Positions 26,387 through 35,403 of a stretch of DNA of 64,000 bases are shown here, in pieces. The translations under genes and the position numbers were made by a program. Positions within the stretch are counted from its first letter, which is position 1; the number at the start of each line of letters is the position of its first letter. The stretch covers positions 62,001-126,000 of the forward strand of contig DASVZA010000003.1 in assembly GCA_036391875.1 (NCBI GenBank). Direction: 5' to 3'. A model generated the notes under the pieces. The model was not told the origin of the DNA, did no database searches, and was given only the letters and a program-made list of their open reading frames with translations. This stretch comes from Parasulfuritortus sp036391875 (GTDB taxonomy: Bacteria; Pseudomonadota; Gammaproteobacteria; Burkholderiales; Thiobacillaceae).

Positions 26387-28084
26387 TCAGGCCGCCCGGC
26401 TGGCCATGACGCCGGGCAGCCTGGACTGGGCGCGGGCGGCGGCGCTCATCAGCGCCTTGATCGAGGCGGTGACGATGTTGGCGTCGATGCCCACGCCGAA
26501 GCATTCCGGCCCGCCGCCGGCGCGGACGACCTCCATGAATGCGCAGGCCCGGGCCTCGCCGCCCTCGGCGCTGCTGCCCATGGCGCGTTCCTCGTAGCCG
26601 CGCACCTGAAGATCGATGCCGACGCCGCGCAAGGCGTGCACCGCGGCGTCGATCGGGCCGTTGCCTTCGCCGGCCAGCAGGTGGACGACGCCCTCCTTTT
26701 CCACGCTGAGCCGGATGCCCTGGACGCCGTCGCGTTCGTACAGATGGTGCTCGACGTAACGCACGGCGCTATCCGCCGCGAGGTAGGTCTGCGCGAACAG
26801 CGCCCAGATGTCCGCCGCGCTCATCTCGCCGCCGTGCCGGTCGGTGTGGCGCTGGACCTCGGCCGAGAACTCGATCTGCAAACGGCGCGGCAGGACCACG
26901 CCGTAGCCGGTTTCGAGCAGGTAGGCGACGCCGCCCTTGCCCGACTGGCTGTTGACCCGGATCACCGAGCCGTAGCTGCGGCCGAGATCGGCCGGATCGA
27001 TCGGCAGGTAGGGCACGTTCCAGACCGCATCCGGCCGCTGTGCGGCGAAGCCCTTCTTGATCGCGTCCTGGTGCGAACCCGAGAAAGCGGTGAAGACCAG
27101 GTCGCCGACGTAGGGGTGGCGCGGGTGGATGGGCAGGCGGTTGCAGTGCTCCACGGTGCGGGCCACGGCGTTGATGTCGGAGAAGTCGAGGCCCGGCGCG
27201 ATGCCCTGGGTGTAGAGGTTGAGCGCCAGGGTGACGAGGTCGACGTTGCCGGTCCGCTCGCCGTTGCCGAACAGGCAGCCCTCGACCCGGTCGGCGCCGG
27301 CCAGCATGGCCAGCTCGGCCGCCGCGACTGCCGTGCCGCGGTCGTTGTGCGGATGGACGCTGAGCACGACGCTGTCGCGCCGGGCGAGGTTGCGGTGCAT
27401 CCACTCGATCTGGTCGGCGTAGACGTTGGGCGTCGCCACCTCCACCGTGCTCGGCAGGTTGAGGATGACCTTGCGCTCCGGCGTCGCGCCCCATTCGGCG
27501 GTGACCGCGTCGCAGATCTCGCGGGCGAAATCGAGCTCGGTGGCGGTGAAGGTCTCCGGGCTGTATTCGAGCAGCCACTCGGTCTCCGGCTGGGCGTCGG
27601 CCAGTTCGCGGATCAGGCGCACCGAGGACACCGCCATGTCGACCACCTGCGCCTTGCTCATGCCGAACACGATGTCGCGGAACGGCTGCGAGGTGGCGTT
27701 GTAGACGTGGACGATGGCCCGGCGCGCACCCTTCAATGCCTCGAAGGTGCGCCGGATCAGGTGTTCGCGGGCCTGGGTGAGGACCTCGATGGTGACGTCG
27801 TCCGGGATGTGGCCGCCCTCGATCAGTTCGCGCACGAAGTCGAAGTCGGTCTGCGAGGCCGACGGGAAGGCGACCTCGATCTCCTTGAAGCCGATCTCGC
27901 ACAAGGTGCGGAACAGGCGCAGCTTGCGCTCGACGTTCATCGGCTCGAACAGGGCCTGGTTGCCGTCGCGCAGGTCGGTGCTCATCCAGATCGGCGGCCG
28001 GCTGTGGCTCCGGTTCGGCCACTGGCGGTCGGCCAGGGCGACCGGCGGGAACGGGCGGTACTTGCGGGCGGGGTCTTGCAACAT
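26387..28084 (-). CDS. leuA: 2-isopropylmalate synthase
   Basis: 565 residues, the long LeuA type. It condenses acetyl-CoA with 2-oxoisovalerate in the first step of leucine synthesis. The DRE-TIM signature is MSTDLRDGNQAL, the metal-binding HxH is VHPHNDRGTAVAAAELA, and GNGERTGNVDLV follows. The C-terminal regulatory domain ends in IDANIVTASIKAL. The frame extends upstream, but the ATG at 28084 (MLQDPARKYRPFPP) is the family start. Divergent from an Lrp-type regulator across a repeat-bearing AT-rich spacer, so Lrp control is likely. Confidence 0.96.
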   Translation of the reverse strand: MLQDPARKYRPFPPVALADRQWPNRSHSRPPIWMSTDLRDGNQALFEPMNVERKLRLFRTLCEIGFKEIEVAFPSASQTDFDFVRELIEGGHIPDDVTIEVLTQAREHLIRRTFEALKGARRAIVHVYNATSQPFRDIVFGMSKAQVVDMAVSSVRLIRELADAQPETEWLLEYSPETFTATELDFAREICDAVTAEWGATPERKVILNLPSTVEVATPNVYADQIEWMHRNLARRDSVVLSVHPHNDRGTAVAAAELAMLAGADRVEGCLFGNGERTGNVDLVTLALNLYTQGIAPGLDFSDINAVARTVEHCNRLPIHPRHPYVGDLVFTAFSGSHQDAIKKGFAAQRPDAVWNVPYLPIDPADLGRSYGSVIRVNSQSGKGGVAYLLETGYGVVLPRRLQIEFSAEVQRHTDRHGGEMSAADIWALFAQTYLAADSAVRYVEHHLYERDGVQGIRLSVEKEGVVHLLAGEGNGPIDAAVHALRGVGIDLQVRGYEERAMGSSAEGGEARACAFMEVVRAGGGPECFGVGIDANIVTASIKALMSAAARAQSRLPGVMASRAA

Positions 28085-28171
28085 GGTCCGGGCCTCCGAT
28101 GGCTGGGCGATTTCGATGGAGAAATGGTAGCCGGGGAGGCGAGGCGAATGATTGCGAATCAAGCCAAAATA

Positions 28172-28231
28172 ATGCCAATACAAGGCATGTTATGCCAATA
28201 ATTGCACATATCCAGATTGCATATGCCAATA
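28172..28231. promoter_or_regulatory. Three phased ATGCCAATA repeats between leuA and lrp
   Basis: ATGCCAATA occurs at 28172-28180, 28192-28200 and 28223-28231, direct repeats spaced 20 and 31 bp (two and three helical turns). A related GCCAAAATA precedes them at 28163. The block is AT-rich in a GC-rich genome and lies between divergent promoters. Lrp/AsnC octamers bind such phased sites, so this is a candidate operator for the adjacent regulator. Confidence 0.55.
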
Positions 28232-28359
28232 ATATACGGAAAATACAATTCGCCGTTCCCGCTCAGGTGAGAACCCAGCCAAATCAAGACACCGGATCCA
28301 GCCCGCGCGGAATGATGAATTCCTCCGTGTTTCCTGACACCCCCGGTACGGAGCACACC

Positions 28360-28830
28360 ATGCAACTCGACCGCTATGACCGCCAGATCCTCCGCCAGCT
28401 TCAGGACGACGGCCGCCTATCCAACCAGGAACTGGCCGACCGCATCGGCCTGTCGCCCTCGCCCTGCCTGCGCCGGGTCCGCGCGCTGGAAGAGGCGGGC
28501 ATCATCGCCGGCTACCGCGCCCTGGTCGACGCCAAGGCGCTCGGCCTCAGCCTGATGGCCCTGATCCACATCTCCATGGACCAGCACACGCCCGAGCGCT
28601 TCGATGGCTTCGAAGCCGCGGTCAAGGACATACCGGAAATCATCGAATGCCTGCTGATCACCGGCCAGGCGGCCGACTACCAGCTCAAGGCCGTGGTGCG
28701 CGACATGGAGGCCTTCCAGGAACTGCTGCTCAACCGGATCACCCGGATTCCCGGCGTCACCGGCGTGCATTCCAGCTTCGTGCTGCGCCGGGTGGTGGAC
28801 AAGACCGCCCTGCCCATCAAGGACGACTGA
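28360..28830 (+). CDS. lrp: Lrp/AsnC family transcriptional regulator
   Basis: 156 residues. N-terminal HTH (LDRYDRQILRQLQDDGRLSN, LADRIGLSPSPCLRRVRALE) and C-terminal RAM ligand-binding domain (CLLITGQAADYQLKAVV, LNRITRIPGVTGVHSSFVLRRV). The closing VVDKTALPI is typical of true Lrp. It senses amino acids such as leucine and rearranges local DNA. Start ATG at 28360. Divergent from leuA, which is a probable target. Confidence 0.92.
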   Translation: MQLDRYDRQILRQLQDDGRLSNQELADRIGLSPSPCLRRVRALEEAGIIAGYRALVDAKALGLSLMALIHISMDQHTPERFDGFEAAVKDIPEIIECLLITGQAADYQLKAVVRDMEAFQELLLNRITRIPGVTGVHSSFVLRRVVDKTALPIKDD

Positions 28831-28861
28831 ACCTCGCCGGTCCGGGCAGCAACCACAGGAA

Positions 28862-29269
28862 TCAGGCGGCGCCCGCCTCCAGAAGGGCTTTGACCGAGTC
28901 CAGGTCGCGCATCACCCACTCGGCATCGGTGGCGAATTGCTCGTCGGTCATGTCGGCCTGGCGAAACAACGTGAAGATCAATTCGCATCCCGAGCCGTTC
29001 CGGACGACACGCATCGGAATGTAGATTTCGCAGCCGGGCGCCGGGAACACCCAGTGATCCAGCACCCCGAACGCGTTGCGTTCCGAGAACCGGATCCGTA
29101 TCGGGCCACCGGGCGTCTCCGCGACCCAGCCGTCGTACAATCGGCGCAGCGTGCCCAAGCCAGTCGCCCACTTGGGAAAGTTTTCCGGAACGCACAGGAA
29201 TGCGTAGGCCTCGCCCACGTCCCGCTCGATAAAAACGCTCAAATTTCGCGATTCGGCAGTGCCCTGCAT
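28862..29269 (-). CDS. SRPBCC (START-like) domain protein
   Basis: 135 residues from the ATG at 29269, which follows AAAGGAGG. The frame is open further upstream to 29521, but that part has no good ribosome site. The pattern is that of a small SRPBCC lipid/ligand-binding fold: an early RNLSVFIERDVGEAYAFLCVP helix-strand, FPKWATGLG, FSERNAFGVLDHWVFP and a long C-terminal helix (TDAEWVMRDLDSVKALL). Cytosolic, no signal peptide. Ligand unknown. Convergent with lrp. Confidence 0.72.
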   Translation of the reverse strand: MQGTAESRNLSVFIERDVGEAYAFLCVPENFPKWATGLGTLRRLYDGWVAETPGGPIRIRFSERNAFGVLDHWVFPAPGCEIYIPMRVVRNGSGCELIFTLFRQADMTDEQFATDAEWVMRDLDSVKALLEAGAA

Positions 29270-29724
29270 GGAAAGGCCTCCTTTCGACGCTCGACGCCCA
29301 TCATATCCTCCCGGACAGTCGCACTCTTCAAAGGTTCTCGTCGAGTCGCCCGGCGAACAGAATGCGCTGCCGGCCAGAGGCGGCATCATGACCGACGCCT
29401 GCCTGGCGAACGGATGAGAGATGCCCGGCAGGCCGGCGAAAATGGCCATGGGGATCAGCGCCGAGCCGATCAACGCGGCCCGGACACGATTGGACAGGCG
29501 CGGATAGGCAACCGTATCCATAGGTGCGCCACCCGCAATTCTTCATTGAACTTTGCCTCTCCCCGTCCGATTATGGATACATGGAATCGCAGGTTCAGAT
29601 CGGCCGGCCGTCAGTTTGACGGACGAGTATTACCGTCTTTCGATTGCGTCACAGACAGTTGGCCGGACGGCCTCTACCGCCATTCCGGCGCCTGTTGAAC
29701 CAACCCCATTCCAAGGAGGCCATG
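29270..29724. other. Intergenic stretch between SRPBCC and lipoprotein genes
   Basis: Both neighbours are transcribed away from here, so promoters are expected. On the minus strand the SRPBCC frame stays open to an ATG at 29521 and would add 84 residues with a hydrophobic segment (AALIGSALIPMAIFAGL). This could be a separate or fused leader, but I do not support it as a gene. A perfect inverted repeat CCGTCA-GTT-TGACGG lies at 29608-29622 and may be an operator. Confidence 0.35.
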
Positions 29725-29991
29725 ATGCGTATCCTCATGATCCTGATTGCCGGCGCGCTTCTGGCCGGTTGCGCGACGACGGCCGAACGGGCGGCCCAGA
29801 TGCAGCAACAGGCCGACGAGATGATCGCGGTCTACGGCCCGGCCTGTGTAAAGCTCGGCTACAAGAAGGATACCGACCCCTGGCGCGATTGCATCCTGCG
29901 CCTGGATGCGCGTGACTCCTATCAATACAACTATCCGATCACGACCCACTGCTTCGGCCCGCCCGGCGCAGTGCAGTGCACGACGTTCTGA
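29725..29991 (+). CDS. Small lipoprotein of unknown function
   Basis: 88 residues. Signal sequence MRILMILIAGALLAGCATT with lipobox LAGC, so the mature protein starts at Cys16 and is lipid-anchored. The mature part is short, with a Q/A-rich helix (ERAAQMQQQADEM) and three further cysteines (ACVKLGY, DCILRLD, HCFGPPGAVQC) suitable for disulfides. The second of two adjacent ATGs (29725) has the better spacing from AAGGAGG. No domain recognised. Confidence 0.8.
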   Translation: MRILMILIAGALLAGCATTAERAAQMQQQADEMIAVYGPACVKLGYKKDTDPWRDCILRLDARDSYQYNYPITTHCFGPPGAVQCTTF

Positions 29992-30217
29992 GTGCGCCGG
30001 ACCGCCACGGCGCTCATGCCGTCGGTCGACCCGCCCTGCCGTTCCCGCTGCGGCCGGCCCGCGCCCAAGACCGTCCGTCCGTCCCGCAAGCCCTTTCGCC
30101 CGGCAAATATGGCAATCCGCGGCAGTGAGCTATGATCCTAGGGAGAAAACGATATGGCGGTGCCGTCGGCCGACTGTCCCCGGCAGACGCATTGGATAAC
30201 CACTGCCTCCAATACTT

Positions 30218-31819
30218 ATGAACACTTGCCCGCAGCTCGACGATTCTGATCGTCTGACGATCGCCCAACTCAATGAGCTATCCCAGCGGGAACAGGTTTC
30301 CGCAGCGGTGGCGCTGCCCGCCATCCTGACCACCGTCTGGATACACTGGAGCCAGCAGCCCGTCGCCAACTCGGTGAGCTGGATCGTCTACATGTCCGTC
30401 ATCCTGGCGATCCGCATCGGCATCTCCAGAATGGATCTGGACGACTGCCTCGACCGGCGCAACTTGATGCATTGGCGCAATATGCGCATCTTCGCGACGA
30501 CCGCATACGGACTCGGCTGGGGGGCGATGCTGTTCCTGTTCGACACCGGCAAGCTGGATTTCCTGTTCATGTTCAAGCTGGCCGCGCTGGCCGGCGTCCT
30601 GGGCATCACGGTCAGTTCGATGAGTGTGGTGCTGCCGGTCTACATCGGATTCATCGCACCGATCTTCGTCGCCCTGAGCCTTTTCATCGGCACCCGCACG
30701 CCGTTTCTGAACGCCGGCGTCAAGCTCCCCTTTTTCGTCGGCGTCGTGATCTACTTCACCCTCTTGCTGATCGCCGCCCGGAAATCGTCGGCCTTGACCA
30801 AGAAGGCTCTGGAACAACGCTTCGAGCGCGAGGCCGCCATCGCCCAGACCAAGGCGGCCGAGGAAAGCCTGCGGGCCAGCCAGGAGCGGCTGCGCCTGAT
30901 CCTGGACTCCGCCTCGGAGGGCATCTACGGCGCCGACACCAAAGGCATCTGCACCTTCGTCAACCGTTCCTGCCTGCGCCTGCTCGGCTACGAACGGGAG
31001 GAGGACCTGGTCGGCAAGGTGATCCACAACCTGATCCATCACACCTACCCCGACGGCCGCCCCTACCCCCAGGAGAACTGCCACGTCCGGCTGTCGACCC
31101 AGGAAGGCCTGGCCACCCACATCGACGACGAAGTCCATTGGCGCGCCGACGGCAGCAGCTTTCCAGTCGAATACCGCTCCCACCCGATGTACCGCAACGG
31201 CGAGGTGGTCGGCGTCGTGGTCAGTTTCACCGACATCACCGGCCGCAAGCGGATGGAGGAGGAAGTGCGCCAGCTCGCCTTCTTCGATCCGCTCACCAAG
31301 CTGCCCAACCGCCGCCTGCTCAACGACCGCATCGGCCAGGCCATGGCCGCCTCGAAGCGGAGCGGCCTCTACGGCGCCCTGATCTTCCTCGACCTGGACA
31401 ACTTCAAGCCGCTCAACGACCAGTATGGCCACACGGCCGGCGATCTGCTGCTGATCGCGGTCGCCGGCCGCCTGAAGAATTGCGTGCGGGAGATCGACAC
31501 AGTGGCCCGCTTCGGCGGCGACGAATTCGTCATCATCCTGAACGATCTCGATATCGACCGGGCCGAATCGGCCATCCAGGCCGGGCAGGTCGCGGAAAAA
31601 ATCCGCAGCCAACTGATGTCGCCCTTCAAGCTGACCATCAAGCACGAAGACGGCGCCGACACAGTCATCGAGCACACCTGCACGGCGAGCCTGGGCGTCG
31701 TGCCATTCCTCGACCACGAGGAGAACCAGGGCGATATCCTGCGCTGGGCCGACACCGCGATGTACCTGGCCAAGGATGCCGGCCGCAACGCGATCCGGTT
31801 TTACGAGCCGGCCGGCTGA
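30218..31819 (+). CDS. Membrane diguanylate cyclase with PAS domain
   Basis: 533 residues. Five to six N-terminal helices (residues about 30-190, MASE-like sensor), a short coiled coil, one PAS domain (about 220-345, beginning RLILDSASEGIYGADTKG) and a GGDEF domain (about 355-530). The catalytic motif FGGDEFVII is intact and a product-inhibition I-site RxxD (REID) lies five residues before it. Produces c-di-GMP. Start ATG at 30218. Monocistronic by its flanks; it converges with nasA, whose stop codon overlaps this gene's 3' end by 19 bp. Confidence 0.92.
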   Translation: MNTCPQLDDSDRLTIAQLNELSQREQVSAAVALPAILTTVWIHWSQQPVANSVSWIVYMSVILAIRIGISRMDLDDCLDRRNLMHWRNMRIFATTAYGLGWGAMLFLFDTGKLDFLFMFKLAALAGVLGITVSSMSVVLPVYIGFIAPIFVALSLFIGTRTPFLNAGVKLPFFVGVVIYFTLLLIAARKSSALTKKALEQRFEREAAIAQTKAAEESLRASQERLRLILDSASEGIYGADTKGICTFVNRSCLRLLGYEREEDLVGKVIHNLIHHTYPDGRPYPQENCHVRLSTQEGLATHIDDEVHWRADGSSFPVEYRSHPMYRNGEVVGVVVSFTDITGRKRMEEEVRQLAFFDPLTKLPNRRLLNDRIGQAMAASKRSGLYGALIFLDLDNFKPLNDQYGHTAGDLLLIAVAGRLKNCVREIDTVARFGGDEFVIILNDLDIDRAESAIQAGQVAEKIRSQLMSPFKLTIKHEDGADTVIEHTCTASLGVVPFLDHEENQGDILRWADTAMYLAKDAGRNAIRFYEPAG

Positions 31820-34599
31820 GCCTGGACGGACCGCCGGCGCGCGTCGAGCAGCCGGCGTTTCAGTTCCGGCAGGCAGGAGCCGCATTCGGTACCGCACTTG
31901 AGACGCGCCTGCAGCCCGGCCAGATCGGCCCCCTCGGCGATCGCGGCATCGATCTCGGCCTCGGCCACGTTCAGGCAGTTGCACACCACCTGGCGAGGTT
32001 CGCCGCAACCTTGCGGCGGGCTGACCAGCGGCGACAGCAGCCAGGGCCGCTGCGCCCCGGCGTCGGCCCCGGTCAGGATCAGTTCCTTCAGCCAGTCCTG
32101 CGCGGCTGTCTCGCCGGTCAGACGCACGCCCACCATGCGCCCCGCTTCCAGCCGGGCCTTCTTCGAGATGGCCCGGCGCGGATCCCGGTAGCTCAGGGTG
32201 GTCAGCGGATCGTCGAGCCCGGCCAGCCGGTCGAGCTCGGCCAGCCATTCCTCCGGAATGGGACTTTCATTGACGGCATGCAGGGCGAGCACCGGAACGT
32301 CGCGCCCGGACAGGGTCAGGCTGGCCCAGGTGAAACGGCTCAGGAAAGGCCGCAGCCGTTCGGCCAGTTCGAGGCCGCCGCGCACCAGCAGCCAAAGACC
32401 ATGGCCGGCGCTCCAGGGCGCGACCTGGACGGCGGCGTACTTCAACTCCGGCTGGCGCGACACGGGGTCCCGTTCGGGGCTGGTCAGCGCGTTCACGCCC
32501 AACCCGGTCACAACGGCCGCGCCCCAATGCATGGGCAGCCAGACCTGACCCGGGCGGACGTCGGCATCGGCCTGGCACTTCAGGATCTGCTGGCCGCGCC
32601 GGGACGAGACCTTGACCAGGCTGCCGGGGCGGATTCCGCGCCGCTCCAGGTCGGCCGGATTGAGGCCGATGCAGGGCTCCTCGACATGGTTCCAGAGCCG
32701 GGCCACCCGTCCGGTCCGGGTCAGGGTGTGCCAGTGGTCGCGCAGCCGGCCGGTGTTCAGGACGAGCGGGAAGCGCGGGTTGACCGACTCCGCCGGCGGC
32801 AGGTAGTCGGCGGCATGGAAGCGCGCCCGGCCGCTGGCCGTGGCGAAACGGCCATCCTCGTACAGGCGGGCGCGGCCGGCCGCCGCCCCCTCGGGCATGG
32901 GCCACTGCTGGGGGCCGAGCCGGTCGAGCGCGGCATAGGACAGGCCGGTGATGTCGAGGTCGCGGCCGCGGGTCGTCTCGCGATGTTCGTTCCAGACCGA
33001 CTCGGCGCTTTCGTAGGGGAAGAGAGAACCCCTCTCCCGCGGGGAGAGGGGCAGGGGTGAGGGAGCAACGCTCGCCAAGGCAACCCGGTTTCCCTCTCCC
33101 CCCTCCCCTCCCCCGGAGGGGGAGGGGAGCAAGCTCTCCAGCCTCCGTGCAAAATCCACACCAATCCGCCAGTCGTGGCGGGCTTCGCCGGGCGGAGCGA
33201 GGGCGCCGCGCTGGCGCGAGATGCGGCGTTCGGAATTGGTCACCGTGCCATCCTTCTCGCCCCAGGTGCTGGCCGGCAGCAGCAGGTCGGCGTAGGGCAC
33301 GGTCTCGCTGCCGGCATGGCACTCCTGCACCACCACGAATTCGCACCGTTCCAGCGCCTCGCGCACGGCCGTCTGGTCGGGCAGCGAATGGGCCGGGTTG
33401 GTGCAGACGATCCACAGCGCCTTGAGGCGGCCCGCCCGGGCCGCCTCGAACAATTCCAGCGCGGACAGGCCCGGCCTTTCCGGCACCTCCGCCACGCCCC
33501 ACTGCCGGGCCACCTCGGCGCGGTGTTCCGGATCGGCCAGATCGCGGTGGGCCGGGAGCAGATTGGCCAGGCCGCCGACCTCGCGCCCGCCCATCGCGTT
33601 GGGCTGGCCGGTGAGCGAGAACGGCCCCGCGCCCGGCTTGCCGATCTGGCCGGTGGCGAGGTGCAGGTTGATCAGGGCGGCGTTCTTGTCGGTGCCGTGG
33701 CTGGACTGGTTGAGGCCCTGGCAATAGAGCGACAGGGTGGGCCCGGCGGCGAACCAGCGCGCGGCGGTGACCAGGTCGTCCTCGCGGATGCCACACAGGC
33801 CGGCCACCCGCTCGGGTGTATAGGCCCGGACCCGGTCCCGCAGCGCCTCGAAGCCCTCGGTGTGGGCGGCGATGTAGCCGCCGTCGACCAGGCCGTCCCA
33901 GAGCATGACGTGCAGCATGCCGTTGAACAGGGCGACGTCGGTGCCGGGCAGGATGGCCAGGTGCAGATCGGCGTCGCGCGCGGTGTCGGTGAGGCGCGGA
34001 TCGACCACGATCAGCCGCTGCCCCGGGTTGCGCCCGCGCGCCGCCTCGATGCGCCGATACAGCACGGGGTGGGCGTAGGCGGTGTTGGAGCCGGCGACGA
34101 ACAGGGTCGCGGCCTGGTCGATGTCCTGGTAATTGCAGGGCGGCGCGTCGGCGCCCAGCGTGGCCTTGTAGCCGGACACGGCGCTGGACATGCAGAGGCG
34201 CGAGTTGGTGTCGCAGTTGTTGGTGCCGATCAGACCCTTGGCCAGCTTGTTGAAGACGTAGTAGTCCTCGGTCAGCAGCTGGCCGGACAGATAGAAGCCG
34301 ACCGCGTCGGGACCGTGCTCGGCGACGATCCCGGCGAAGCGGCCGGCGGCATGATCGAGCGCGGCGTCCCAGTCCAGCCGCTGCCTGGGCGCGCTCTTGT
34401 CGGCGCGCAGCTCCGGGTACAGCAGCCGGCCTTCGTTGCCGGCGCTCAGGTGCAGCGTGCTGCCCTTGGCGCACAGCCGGCCCTGGTTGGCCGGGTGCTC
34501 GGGATCGCCGCGCACGCCGACGATGCGGGCGCCGTCGGTCTCGATCAGCACGCCGCAGCCGACGCCGCAGTAGGGGCAGGTGGAGCGCACTTCGGGCAT
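31801..34599 (-). CDS. nasA: Assimilatory nitrate reductase catalytic subunit
   Basis: 932 residues. N-terminal [4Fe-4S] site CPYCGVGC and CAKG; molybdopterin domain with the Mo-ligand cysteine in SRLCMSSAVSGYK; MGdip-binding C-terminal domain (RLRDHWHTLTRTG, LPMHWGA). A BFD-like [2Fe-2S] domain follows (VVCNCLNVAEAEI, KCGTECGSC). It reduces nitrate to nitrite in the cytoplasm. Last gene of nrtA-nrtB-nrtD-nasA, starting 2 bp after nrtD. Residues about 488-525 are an extra low-complexity segment encoded by an inserted palindromic repeat (see the repeat entry). Its 3' end overlaps the convergent cyclase gene by 19 bp. Confidence 0.94.
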   Translation of the reverse strand: MPEVRSTCPYCGVGCGVLIETDGARIVGVRGDPEHPANQGRLCAKGSTLHLSAGNEGRLLYPELRADKSAPRQRLDWDAALDHAAGRFAGIVAEHGPDAVGFYLSGQLLTEDYYVFNKLAKGLIGTNNCDTNSRLCMSSAVSGYKATLGADAPPCNYQDIDQAATLFVAGSNTAYAHPVLYRRIEAARGRNPGQRLIVVDPRLTDTARDADLHLAILPGTDVALFNGMLHVMLWDGLVDGGYIAAHTEGFEALRDRVRAYTPERVAGLCGIREDDLVTAARWFAAGPTLSLYCQGLNQSSHGTDKNAALINLHLATGQIGKPGAGPFSLTGQPNAMGGREVGGLANLLPAHRDLADPEHRAEVARQWGVAEVPERPGLSALELFEAARAGRLKALWIVCTNPAHSLPDQTAVREALERCEFVVVQECHAGSETVPYADLLLPASTWGEKDGTVTNSERRISRQRGALAPPGEARHDWRIGVDFARRLESLLPSPSGGGEGGEGNRVALASVAPSPLPLSPRERGSLFPYESAESVWNEHRETTRGRDLDITGLSYAALDRLGPQQWPMPEGAAAGRARLYEDGRFATASGRARFHAADYLPPAESVNPRFPLVLNTGRLRDHWHTLTRTGRVARLWNHVEEPCIGLNPADLERRGIRPGSLVKVSSRRGQQILKCQADADVRPGQVWLPMHWGAAVVTGLGVNALTSPERDPVSRQPELKYAAVQVAPWSAGHGLWLLVRGGLELAERLRPFLSRFTWASLTLSGRDVPVLALHAVNESPIPEEWLAELDRLAGLDDPLTTLSYRDPRRAISKKARLEAGRMVGVRLTGETAAQDWLKELILTGADAGAQRPWLLSPLVSPPQGCGEPRQVVCNCLNVAEAEIDAAIAEGADLAGLQARLKCGTECGSCLPELKRRLLDARRRSVQAQPAGS
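33026..33137. repeat. In-frame palindromic repeat insertion inside nasA
   Basis: Two perfect GC-rich palindromes: CCCCTCTCCC-GCG-GGGAGAGGGG at 33029-33051 and CCCCTCCCCC-GGA-GGGGGAGGGG at 33105-33127. They lie about 53 bp apart within the nasA reading frame. They encode SPLPLSPRERG and SPSGGGEGGEG, the usual translation of widespread intergenic hairpin repeats. The reading frame is preserved across the insertion. Confidence 0.8.
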
Positions 34600-34601
34600 G
34601 G

Positions 34602-35390
34602 TCAGGCCGCCGTCTTCTGGTGCTTCTGATAGAGGAATTCCAGCACCCGGCCACGCAGGTGATGGTAATGCGGATCTCCGGCCAGCTTCAGGCGGTCGCG
34701 CGGCCGGGGCAGGTCGACGGCCAGGATCTCGCCGATGGTGGCCGACGGGCCGTTGGTCATCATGACGATGCGGTCGGACAGCAGCACGGCCTCGTCGACG
34801 TCGTGGGTGATCATCAACACGGTGTTGTCGAGCTCGGCCTGGATCTCCATCACCGAGTCCTGCAGATGGGCCCGGGTCAGGGCGTCCAGGGCGCCGAACG
34901 GCTCGTCCATCAGCAGCACGTCGGGCCGCATGGCCAGGGCGCGGGCGATGCCGACGCGCTGCTTCATGCCGCCCGAGATCTCGCCCGGCCGCTTGTCGGC
35001 GGCGTGCTCCATGTGGACCAGCTTGAGGTTGTGCATCACCCAGTCGCGCCGTTCCGCCTTGGGCTTGTCGGCCATCACCTTGTCCACCGCCAGCTTGACG
35101 TTCTCGTACACGGTCAGCCAGGGCAGCAGGGAGTGGTTCTGAAACACCACGGCGCGGTTGGGGCCGGGGCCGCTGATCTCCCGGTTCTTCAGCAGGGCCA
35201 CGCCCGAGGTGGCGTCGAGCAGGCCGGCGACGACGTTGAGCACCGTCGACTTGCCGCAGCCCGAGTGGCCGATGAGGGCGATGAACTCGCCTTGCCGCAC
35301 GGCCAGGTTGACGTCGCGCAGGGCGTTGAAGTCGCCCTTGGGCGTGGCGAAGGTCATGTCGATGTGTTGCAGGTCGAGATAGCTGGTCAT
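34602..35390 (-). CDS. nrtD: Nitrate ABC transporter ATP-binding protein
   Basis: 262 residues. Walker A GHSGCGKST, Q-loop VVFQNHSLLPW, signature ISGGMKQRVGIARALAM, Walker B VLLMDEPFGALD and switch His in MITHDVDEA. A single-domain ATPase of the NrtD/NasD/SsuB group without a fused sensor domain; no NrtC is present. Powers uptake of nitrate/nitrite with the permease 13 bp upstream and the binding protein. GGAGAACC precedes the ATG at 35390. Confidence 0.94.
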   Translation of the reverse strand: MTSYLDLQHIDMTFATPKGDFNALRDVNLAVRQGEFIALIGHSGCGKSTVLNVVAGLLDATSGVALLKNREISGPGPNRAVVFQNHSLLPWLTVYENVKLAVDKVMADKPKAERRDWVMHNLKLVHMEHAADKRPGEISGGMKQRVGIARALAMRPDVLLMDEPFGALDALTRAHLQDSVMEIQAELDNTVLMITHDVDEAVLLSDRIVMMTNGPSATIGEILAVDLPRPRDRLKLAGDPHYHHLRGRVLEFLYQKHQKTAA

Positions 35391-35403
35391 GTTGGTTCTC
35401 CGC

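Noticed and set aside
29270..29521. N-terminal extension of the SRPBCC protein
   Set aside because: Open frame with a hydrophobic stretch but no ribosome site, whereas the ATG at 29269 has a perfect one.
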